Below, piece by piece: positions 1 to 5,503 of a stretch of 39,478 nucleotides of DNA. This DNA comes from a virus: the IMG/VR virus record IMGVR_UViG_3300035207_000016, positions 1 through 39,478 of that record. One strand, written 5' to 3'. The translations under genes and the position numbers were made by a program. The notes under the pieces were generated by a model. It searched no databases, was not told the DNA's origin, and saw only the letters and a program-made list of their open reading frames with translations. Position 1 is the first letter of the stretch. Each line of letters begins with the position of its first letter.

Positions 1-127
1 GACCCGCCACGAAACCATCATCGCCGCGGTGGCCGGGAGTACGACGGACGCCTATGCGCAGGTCGCACAGGATCTCGGCTGTCACGTCCGCACCGTCATC
101 CGCCACGTCGAACGCCACGCCGTGGGC
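1..127. repeat. Terminal direct repeat, left copy
   Basis: Identical to 39352-39478. The repeat lies inside one reading frame that continues correctly across the joined ends, so it marks a circular or circularly permuted map. A length of exactly 127 equals a common assembler k-mer, so an assembly overlap is more likely than a biological terminal repeat. Confidence 0.95.
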
Positions 128-193
128 GACTGTGGTTGCGATCCGGACGTGGTACTCCCCGGCGCCTTGACAGTCAGACAGCATAGGCGTTAA
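1..193 (+). CDS. HTH-type small DNA-binding protein, 3' part (gene crosses contig ends)
   Basis: This is the C-terminal part of the gene that starts at 39155; joined, it encodes 129 residues and stops at TAA 191-193. The visible part (codons from position 2) has a helix-turn-helix-like stretch (DAYAQVAQDLGCHVRTVIRH) followed by a CGCDP motif and a basic tail ending RQHRR. The gene at 1723-1929 has the same plan: HTH, CACDP, and a tail ending in LTDGQRKR. The last codons (167-196) double as a promoter for the next gene. A transcription-regulator role is inferred from the HTH and the embedded promoter; the target is unknown. Confidence 0.7.
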   Translation, partial: TRHETIIAAVAGSTTDAYAQVAQDLGCHVRTVIRHVERHAVGDCGCDPDVVLPGALTVRQHRR

Positions 194-196
194 GCT
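167..196 (+). promoter_or_regulatory. Promoter TTGACA-N18-TAAGCT
   Basis: TTGACA 167-172 and TAAGCT 191-196 are separated by 18 bases. The flanking bases (GCGTTA before and within the -10, TTGTC after it) match the promoter at 1903-1932, so the two sites are related. Transcription would start near 203 and give a leader of about 30 bases before the ATG at 235. Confidence 0.7.
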
Positions 197-234
197 TGTC
201 TTACAGCACGGGGGACACGGACAGGGAGACGGAC

Positions 235-753
235 ATGAACAAGATCGAGATCACCGAAGACAGGCCACTCAGCTACACGGCCCACGACGGCGCCGTGGTC
301 GTGGTCAGCGTGGCCGGGCCGGTCGAGCGGGTCTTCACGCTGACGATCAACGGCGACCGCATCACCAGCAGCAGGGACGAGAGCCACGTGCGCACCCTCG
401 CGCGCGGTTGGGCCGAGGCGCACAACGCGCGCGCCGCCGCCCCCGTGCAGATCGAATCGCCGCTGCCGGCCGTCGAGCGTCAGTCCTCCGGCCTGGCCGG
501 TGGCGGCGCGGCGGCCAACGCGATGTCGGCGCCGGTCCGCGACATGCTGGCCGTGGCCGCGGGCGCCCGCAACGGCACGATCTTCCGTGGGGCGCGCGAA
601 CACGGCGACTACACGTTCACGATGATGCGCGCCGCCATCCGGCGCGGCTGGCTCGACGCGGGCGGGACGGTCATGTTCCGCAGCGCCCGGATCACCCCGC
701 TCGGCCGCAAGGCGCTGGCGCGCGAACTGGCGTCGGTCGGCGGTGCGCGATGA
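235..753 (+). CDS. Hypothetical protein, 172 aa
   Basis: I do not recognise the family. The protein begins MNKIEITEDRP. Its N-terminal half looks like a small beta domain with acidic and aromatic residues. The C-terminal half (from about residue 100: SAPVRDMLAVAAGARNG, then MMRAAIRRGWLD and TPLGRKALARE) reads like a winged-helix domain: helix, helix, beta wing, with the typical ITPLGRKAL ending. The ATG at 235 is preferred over an upstream TTG because AGGGAGA lies just before it and the promoter at 167-196 leaves room for a leader. It is the first gene after that promoter and overlaps the next by ATGA. A DNA-binding role is inferred only from the winged-helix look. Confidence 0.75.
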   Translation: MNKIEITEDRPLSYTAHDGAVVVVSVAGPVERVFTLTINGDRITSSRDESHVRTLARGWAEAHNARAAAPVQIESPLPAVERQSSGLAGGGAAANAMSAPVRDMLAVAAGARNGTIFRGAREHGDYTFTMMRAAIRRGWLDAGGTVMFRSARITPLGRKALARELASVGGAR

Positions 754-1118
754 TCACCCGCGAAGATCTCGAACGTGCCGACCGCTGCACCGCTGGCGCC
801 GACTGTCCGGCGCACCGGATCAACGGCATTCACAGCCCGCTGGTGGGCGTCGACGTCATCGTGGAGGCGCTGGAGCAGGCCATGCCGGAGACGTGGGACG
901 GAGAGACGTCGTTCTCCGACATCGCGGCACGCTGGACTGCCCACATGGCCACCGCGCACGGCGCGCACTGTGCTGATCCGCACTGCAGTGCTACGGCCGG
1001 CACGCCGGCCTACGTTGGCGCGCTGCGTCGGGCGTACGCGATTGCTCCACGCTATGCGAGTGCCCGAGTTCTGATTGCCGACCTAGCGCACGAGTTGGGA
1101 GTTGATCTCGATGGCTGA
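750..1118 (+). CDS. Hypothetical protein with duplicated C-terminal tail, 122 aa
   Basis: Unknown function. It starts at ATG 750, overlapping the previous stop by four bases. It has a Cys/His-rich middle (CTAGADCPAHR near residue 11; HGAHCADPHCSA near residue 72), suggestive of zinc binding. The last 40 residues (PAYVGALRR ... DLAHELGVDLDG) recur at the end of the next gene, so the two are partial paralogues. The sequence coding for GVDLDG also carries the Shine-Dalgarno-like GGGAG and the ATG of the next gene. Confidence 0.75.
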   Translation: MITREDLERADRCTAGADCPAHRINGIHSPLVGVDVIVEALEQAMPETWDGETSFSDIAARWTAHMATAHGAHCADPHCSATAGTPAYVGALRRAYAIAPRYASARVLIADLAHELGVDLDG

Positions 1119-1449
1119 TATCGATCCGCTGCAACTGGAGATCGGCGCGGCACTGGCGCCGTTCCTGAGCTATGAGCTGCTGCAGCAGGACGTGATCCCG
1201 AGGGAGCCGGGCGACGATCTGTCGTTGCGGTGGTCTGAGAAGCGCCTCAGCGATGCCGCGTGGGCTGCGATCAAGCCGATCATGGAGCGCGCGACACTCA
1301 GGACCGCCAGCGCGCCGGCCTACGTCGGCGCGCTGCGGCGGATGTGGCGCAACGTCAGGCGGTACGACCCAGATGCCATCGCCCGCGCTGGCTATCGGGA
1401 CGCGATCCGCGATCTCGCACACGAGTTGGGGGTTGATCTCGATGGTTGA
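1111..1449 (+). CDS. Hypothetical protein, paralogue of upstream gene, 112 aa
   Basis: Starts MADIDPLQLEIG, reading out of frame from inside the upstream gene's final codons (overlap of eight bases). The C-terminal tail PAYVGALRR ... RDLAHELGVDLDG repeats that of the gene at 750-1118, while the N-terminal two thirds differ and lack the Cys/His cluster. No function is recognised. The shared tail may be a common interaction module or the trace of a tandem duplication followed by replacement of the N-terminus. Confidence 0.75.
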   Translation: MADIDPLQLEIGAALAPFLSYELLQQDVIPREPGDDLSLRWSEKRLSDAAWAAIKPIMERATLRTASAPAYVGALRRMWRNVRRYDPDAIARAGYRDAIRDLAHELGVDLDG

Positions 1450-1726
1450 CAAGACCTTCAACAGCGACGTCGAGCTGATCATGGATGCCTTCGCACATCA
1501 CGATCCAGAGGGCGACCTGGACACCGCAAAGGTGGCCCTGGCAGCGCTGGCCGGCGCTGAGCGTCTGCGCAGCGATGACCTGAGTGCCGTCAAGGACGCA
1601 CTTCATGCCGAGGTGGCCAATTGTCGGCACAGGCAAGACGAAGGCCCACGCGCCAATCGCGACTGGTGGAACGGTGGCCAGCACGCGTGCGAGCGGCTGG
1701 CCGAGCGGCTGGGGATCGAGCTGTGA
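1442..1726 (+). CDS. Hypothetical protein, 94 aa
   Basis: Starts MVDKTFNSDVELIM at ATG 1442, again out of frame inside the GVDLDG-stop sequence of the upstream gene, with GGGGG upstream as the ribosome-binding site. Largely helical, with two Cys residues and a His near the C-terminus (VANCRHRQ; GGQHACERLAERLG). It ends ERLGIEL, faintly like the HELGVDLDG tail of its neighbours. No family is recognised. It overlaps the next gene by GTGA. Confidence 0.7.
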   Translation: MVDKTFNSDVELIMDAFAHHDPEGDLDTAKVALAALAGAERLRSDDLSAVKDALHAEVANCRHRQDEGPRANRDWWNGGQHACERLAERLGIEL

Positions 1727-1929
1727 CGCGCCCGGTAGCCACGCGCGGGTGGGAGCTGCACCGCGAGCTCACGCGGCTCGCCGCGAAGTATCCAGAACTG
1801 TCGCCCAAGGCGCTGGCCAGGGCGGCCGGCTGCCTCGTAGCCACCGTGCACCTGCACCTCAAATGGAAATGCGCCTGCGACCCCGCCAACGTCGGTCAGC
1901 GCTTGACAGATGGACAGCGGAAGCGTTAG
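1723..1929 (+). CDS. Small HTH protein, 68 aa
   Basis: GTG start overlapping the preceding stop by four bases. It contains a helix-turn-helix-like stretch (SPKALARAAGCLVATVHLHL), then KCACDP and a basic tail LTDGQRKR. The overall plan matches the junction-spanning gene 39155..193. In both genes the final codons contain a TTGACA promoter for the next gene. Probably a DNA-binding regulator; the operator and role are inference only. Confidence 0.7.
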   Translation: MTRPVATRGWELHRELTRLAAKYPELSPKALARAAGCLVATVHLHLKWKCACDPANVGQRLTDGQRKR

Positions 1930-1932
1930 GCT
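1903..1932 (+). promoter_or_regulatory. Leaderless promoter TTGACA-N18-TAGGCT
   Basis: TTGACA 1903-1908 and TAGGCT 1927-1932 with an 18-base spacer, lying within the end of the HTH gene 1723-1929. Six bases separate the -10 hexamer from the ATG at 1939, so the mRNA would start at or next to the start codon. There is no Shine-Dalgarno sequence before that ATG, consistent with leaderless translation. Confidence 0.75.
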
Positions 1933-1938
1933 TGTCCC

Positions 1939-2124
1939 ATGACAACGACGCAGATCCGAACCGGGGACATGGTTAAGGTGGATGGACGCTGGTACGTGGT
2001 CGGACGCATCGCCCACTACTTCGGCACGGACCTGCCGACCGAAGTTGAGATCATCGACAACCGGGCCGGCCGTAAGGAGTACCGCTACGCCAGTGAGATC
2101 GCCGCACACGAAGCACGGTCATGA
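1939..2124 (+). CDS. Small SH3-like beta protein, 61 aa
   Basis: Sequence MTTTQIRTGDMVKVDGRWYV, then VEIIDNRAGRKEYRYASEI: short strands and a turn typical of a small SH3-like or KOW-like barrel. The next gene opens with nearly the same DNA and protein (MTTT..I..GD.V) and has the same I/YR-YA motif, so they are tandem paralogues. It follows a promoter set for a leaderless message and overlaps the next gene by ATGA. Function unknown. Confidence 0.75.
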   Translation: MTTTQIRTGDMVKVDGRWYVVGRIAHYFGTDLPTEVEIIDNRAGRKEYRYASEIAAHEARS

Positions 2125-2570
2125 CAACGACGCGGAACATCCACATCGGGGATCTGGTGCTGGACATGGTGGACGGCACGCGGGGGCGCGTCGTCGGCGC
2201 AAAGCCCTTCCCCCGCGGCCAGCTCTACACGGTTGAGCTGGCCGGCGGACACACCATCTTCCGCTACGCGCGGTGGCTTCTGCCGTTCGCGGACCGCCGT
2301 GCGTTCGTCCCTCAGGCAGCCCAGGAGGCAGAGATCATGATTACGGACATCAACGAAGACGAGATCGTTGTCGGCGCCAAGGTCGAGTACATCGGCACGG
2401 ATGACTTCGCGTACGGCATGGTCGGCTTTGTCGAGCAGATCACCACGGCCGGTTGCGTCGTGGTGGAGTTCGAAGGCCGGTTGGGCGAGACGTTCGACAT
2501 CCGCCCGAACCACCTCCGCGTGGTGCACGTCGACAACGCGGTTGAGATGATCTTCATCCGGGAGAGCTGA
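2121..2570 (+). CDS. Tandem SH3-like protein, 149 aa
   Basis: Residues 1-60 (IGDLVLDMVDGTRGRVVG ... YTVELAGG) parallel the preceding 61-residue protein. Residues 73-149 (DEIVVGAKVEYIGTDDFAYG ... VVVEFEGRL) look like a second barrel of the same kind. An in-frame ATG at 2337 has a strong GGAGG upstream, so the second half could also be made alone, or this could be two genes fused. Such barrels often bind nucleic acid or protein; no specific role is visible. Confidence 0.7.
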   Translation: MTTTRNIHIGDLVLDMVDGTRGRVVGAKPFPRGQLYTVELAGGHTIFRYARWLLPFADRRAFVPQAAQEAEIMITDINEDEIVVGAKVEYIGTDDFAYGMVGFVEQITTAGCVVVEFEGRLGETFDIRPNHLRVVHVDNAVEMIFIRES

Positions 2571-2571
2571 C

Positions 2572-2829
2572 ATGACCAACGAGGGGCTCGACGAAACGGT
2601 GGCCGAGATCCTGGACGGTCTCGGCCAGCCGGAGCGCGCCGCAATGATGCGCGCCAACCACCAGTCGGCCGAGGATCTGCACATCGAATGCACGGACAGC
2701 GATGCGCTCGCGGCCATCCTGGACGCCGTGCTGGATAGCGGACCACGCGTCAGGCACAGTGCCATGTGCTGGCGGACGCACGCCGCGTGCCTGCGCGACA
2801 GGATCTATGCTGATCTCGGGTGGGGGTGA
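2572..2829 (+). CDS. Hypothetical helical protein, 85 aa
   Basis: Last gene of the rightward unit. GGGAGAG lies upstream of ATG 2572. The protein is mostly helical, with Cys at about 54, 80 and 88 near the C-terminus (MCWRTHAACLRDRIYADLGWG). No family is recognised. Its TGA (2827-2829) abuts the stop of the convergent membrane-protein gene, leaving no space for a terminator. Confidence 0.7.
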   Translation: MTNEGLDETVAEILDGLGQPERAAMMRANHQSAEDLHIECTDSDALAAILDAVLDSGPRVRHSAMCWRTHAACLRDRIYADLGWG

Positions 2830-3093
2830 TCAGCGAACCCGGTTCAGGACCTTATGCATCGTTGCGGGGGAGTTGACGTGGCGCCGCGCCCACCAGGCCA
2901 CAACCTGAGGCGCGGCCAGCGCCAGCAGGACGGCTGCCGCCCCCTGCTGGTCGTGCGTCAGCGGCAGCCCGAAGCTGACCGCGGCGCCGACGATGGCGCC
3001 CGCAACGCTCGTGTAGAGCGCGCGCCCGCGCAGAGGTTCGCTGGCGTCGCCGGTCGCGACCGCAACATCGTCGACTGTCTTCTGCTCGGTCAT
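2830..3093 (-). CDS. Small membrane protein, holin candidate, 87 aa
   Basis: The N-terminal 25 residues are charged (MTEQKTVDDVAV), followed by two hydrophobic segments: about 27-45 (YTSVAGAIVGAAVSFGLPL) and about 50-68 (AAAVLLALAAPQVVAWWA). A basic tail (RRHVNSPATMHKVLNRVR) follows. This is typical of small actinophage holins. It is the last gene of the late operon, downstream of the endolysin. Which of the four small membrane proteins here is the true holin cannot be told from sequence alone. Confidence 0.65.
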   Translation of the reverse strand: MTEQKTVDDVAVATGDASEPLRGRALYTSVAGAIVGAAVSFGLPLTHDQQGAAAVLLALAAPQVVAWWARRHVNSPATMHKVLNRVR

Positions 3094-3106
3094 CTTGGCC
3101 GTCCTC

Positions 3107-3355
3107 CTACCAGGGAAGGGGGTGGCTCAGCGTCATCGTGCCGAACGTCATGTGGATCGTCAGCCACACCCCGAACAGCCCCAGTATGACGCGCCCGATC
3201 ACAATCAGCACGGTCGGGCGCCGGTCGTAGACGTGGAACGCCCGCCAGAACTGCTCGCTGAGCGTGTCACCCTCGCGCGTGTTCAGCAGCGCTACGCCCT
3301 CGGCCAGCAGGAGCGCACCGAGCCACCCGCACCACCACAACACCCACCCGTTCAT
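3107..3355 (-). CDS. Two-TM small membrane protein, 82 aa
   Basis: Starts MNGWVLWWCGWLGALLLAEG, a first transmembrane segment right at the N-terminus. A charged loop (NTREGDTLSEQFWRAF) and a second segment (TVLIVIGRVILGLFGVWLTI) follow. ATG 3353-3355 overlaps the upstream stop by ATGA. The position in the lysis cassette suggests a holin, antiholin or holin accessory; the family is not identified. Confidence 0.65.
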   Translation of the reverse strand: MNGWVLWWCGWLGALLLAEGVALLNTREGDTLSEQFWRAFHVYDRRPTVLIVIGRVILGLFGVWLTIHMTFGTMTLSHPLPW

Positions 3356-3606
3356 GGCGCGCATCCGAACTGTTGTCGCAGCGTGGCGATCGCGGCAGCG
3401 ACCCCCTGGCCCGTGCTGGTTGTCGGAGGCGCGGCCCGGTACTGCCGGTCGAGCGTCGTCAGCAGTGCGCACCAACGCCGGTCGGACCGCTCGGCCGAAC
3501 TGCGGGTATACGCGACACCGCCGAGCGCCAGCAGCGCCACGCTCAGCACGATTCCGCCCACCGTCCACCATGCGGACCGCGGCAGTTCACGCCCCGCGAC
3601 CATCAT
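3352..3606 (-). CDS. Single-TM small protein of the lysis cassette, 84 aa
   Basis: One hydrophobic segment at about residues 13-33 (WWTVGGIVLSVALLALGGVA), followed by a soluble tail with two Cys residues (DRRWCALL ... LRQQFGCAP). Topology is membrane anchor plus external or internal helical tail. Such proteins occur in actinophage lysis cassettes, where they may act as holin partners or spanin-like proteins; neither is proven here. ATGA overlap with the upstream holin-like gene. Confidence 0.6.
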   Translation of the reverse strand: MMVAGRELPRSAWWTVGGIVLSVALLALGGVAYTRSSAERSDRRWCALLTTLDRQYRAAPPTTSTGQGVAAAIATLRQQFGCAP

Positions 3607-3911
3607 GACGCGTCACCCCCGGAGGATGCTGGCGAGGGCGGCGGCGCCACTGAGCCCGAGGGCAGCGCCGGTGAGGATGGCGTAGACGGGCGTGACGACG
3701 CGTCCGTACCGGCCCCACCAGCCGTACCCGGTCGCAGCAGCCAGATGCCCGCCGCCGTGCGCGCCGCCAGGATCGAGGCGCACGTGAGCATGACCTCTCC
3801 GTCGATCTTCCCGTCGCGCCTGTGCGTCCAGATCTGCAACGCCATCGCCGCGCCGCTGCCCAGGATGATCGTCGCGTCCGCGATCAATGCGAGGATTCTT
3901 TCTGGCTTCAC
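3603..3911 (-). CDS. Holin-like protein, 102 aa
   Basis: GTG start with GGTGAG upstream. Two hydrophobic segments (ILALIADATIILGSGAAMAL, then MLTCASILAARTAAGIWLL) are joined by a short basic turn (WTHRRDGKIDGE), and a proline/serine-rich C-terminus follows. It is first after the endolysin gene, the usual place for a holin, and begins a chain of coupled membrane-protein genes. The 66-base gap before it shows no terminator. Confidence 0.6.
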   Translation of the reverse strand: MKPERILALIADATIILGSGAAMALQIWTHRRDGKIDGEVMLTCASILAARTAAGIWLLRPGTAGGAGTDASSRPSTPSSPALPSGSVAPPPSPASSGGDAS

Positions 3912-3977
3912 TACTCACCGTCACGTCCGTCCGTTCACACCCGTTACGGTGCCCAGTATGCGGGACTGCGCTGTCGC

Positions 3978-4997
3978 TCAGGCGACGGCACCACCCGCTG
4001 CGAAGCGCGCCTTGACGTCCGCCTTGACGCCCGCCGCCGCCGCGTTCACCGCGGCCACGATCGCGGCGGTGTCGGCGCTTCCGCCGGCCGAAGCGATCGT
4101 GTCGACGACGGCCTTGACGGCCGCGTCGCGGGCCGCGTCGGCGGCCTCCGCCGCTGCGATGTGCGCCTCGATGGCGGCCAGCCGCCCGGCCACGTCGACG
4201 CCCCAGGCATCCATGCCGGCCGGCGCGGTGCCGAAGCTGGCCACCTGGCCGTTGTTGCCGAGGTTGCCGAGCAGGCCGGCCTGGTGGGCCTGCGTGTTGC
4301 CGGCGCCGACAACGTCGGTCACCCGCACGCGCGTCAGCCCGTCGGCCAACCACACCGCGCCGGATGCGTCCGCCACCAGTATCTGCTGTCCCATTTCGCC
4401 CACTCCTGTCGGTATCGTGCCATTCAGATGTGCCTGGACCATCGGCAGGAAGACGTCCCACGGGAACTCAGGTCCGGGGTCTTCGTGATCCCCACCATCC
4501 TCGGGGTACGCCCGGGTGATGTCGACGTGCCCGACGATGCCGCGCGGTCCGGCTGAGTTCGCCGTGTACCAGGCCGCCCGCGTCTCGGCCACGCTCAACC
4601 GGCGCGCCGGCAGACCGTACTTACGGCAGTCCTCCGCCACCCACCGGGCGGCCTGACGCAGCGTCCCCAGTGAAGCGGCGTCGAGCCACTGCGCGCGGCT
4701 CTGCTGATTGCCGCACAGTTCGTGGTGAATGCCGAGCCTGTTGCCCTTGCTGAATGCGCTGTTGGCCCGATCCGTCGTCCGTACACATTGGACGGTCGAA
4801 TCCTGATCGTGAAAGAAATGGCAGGACGTTCCGTCCGTTCGTCGCGCATCGTACGCCGCGCCGTCCTCCGCCGAGGTCGAACGCTCGGAGCCTGCCGTGT
4901 AGTGGATCACGGAATACATCACCTTGCGTCCGTCGCGGCCGGAGCCGTACGCGGCTGGCGTGACAAACGGCAGCTCGGGATATTCGGGGCTTTGCAT
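3978..4997 (-). CDS. lysA: Endolysin, N-acetylmuramoyl-L-alanine amidase (Amidase_2)
   Basis: Cuts the amide bond between muramic acid and the stem peptide at lysis. Residues 1-180 form an Amidase_2/PGRP domain with the likely zinc ligands His32 (VIHYTAG), His157 (IVGHVDI) and Asp173 (DHEDPGPEFPW), and HHELCG at 91-96. Residues 195-230 contain a short beta linker. The C-terminal 100 residues are Ala-rich and helical with heptad-like spacing, a probable oligomerisation or wall-targeting region rather than a known binding domain. No signal peptide, so release depends on a holin. Coupled to the upstream tail gene by TAATG. Confidence 0.9.
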   Translation of the reverse strand: MQSPEYPELPFVTPAAYGSGRDGRKVMYSVIHYTAGSERSTSAEDGAAYDARRTDGTSCHFFHDQDSTVQCVRTTDRANSAFSKGNRLGIHHELCGNQQSRAQWLDAASLGTLRQAARWVAEDCRKYGLPARRLSVAETRAAWYTANSAGPRGIVGHVDITRAYPEDGGDHEDPGPEFPWDVFLPMVQAHLNGTIPTGVGEMGQQILVADASGAVWLADGLTRVRVTDVVGAGNTQAHQAGLLGNLGNNGQVASFGTAPAGMDAWGVDVAGRLAAIEAHIAAAEAADAARDAAVKAVVDTIASAGGSADTAAIVAAVNAAAAGVKADVKARFAAGGAVA

Positions 4998-5503
4998 TAG
5001 AGATCAACTCCGGTATCCGTCGCGGCCAGGCCGAGATCCTTCACCATGATGCGAAGCATATACGCGCTGGCCGCACTGCCGATGGAACAGTTACCGGAGC
5101 CGCCGGTCCGGATACCGGAGATCAGCAGCGACAGATTGCCGGTCGATCCGGGGGTGTACAGCCACGTGGCGCCGACCGCCTTCTGGTTGCCGCCGCCGGA
5201 GTTGGCCGTGTCGATCCGCGACCCGAGGTGCGTGCTCGTGATGGTCGCCGTAGCTCCGATGGCCACCCTCGCCCGCACCTCGATCAGGTCGGCCGCCACG
5301 CTGGAGTTGTACACGGTGGGCGTCATCGTGATCTCGTACTGCCGACCGGAGACGACCGGGATGCTGTCGCCGCGCAGAATCGGCTGCTCGGTCGTGGTGA
5401 ACGTGGACGACGCGGTGGCGCGCTCCAAAAACGCGATGATTGTGCCGGCCTTGTCGTTGATCCTGGTAACCGTGACGACGTCCGCCGCCGCGATGTCCGC
5501 CAT
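4997..5503 (-). CDS. Small beta-rich tail protein, 168 aa
   Basis: Lies between the tail-tip/adhesin gene and the endolysin and is coupled to both (TGATG and TAATG). The sequence is beta-rich (TVTRINDKAGTIIAFLERAT; VSGRQYEITMTPTVYNSS; ATWLYTPGSTGNLSLLISG) and resembles jelly-roll or fibre-tip domains of minor tail proteins. Probably a tail fibre or receptor-binding accessory. This is inferred from position and fold appearance; no catalytic motif is visible. Confidence 0.6.
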   Translation of the reverse strand: MADIAAADVVTVTRINDKAGTIIAFLERATASSTFTTTEQPILRGDSIPVVSGRQYEITMTPTVYNSSVAADLIEVRARVAIGATATITSTHLGSRIDTANSGGGNQKAVGATWLYTPGSTGNLSLLISGIRTGGSGNCSIGSAASAYMLRIMVKDLGLAATDTGVDL

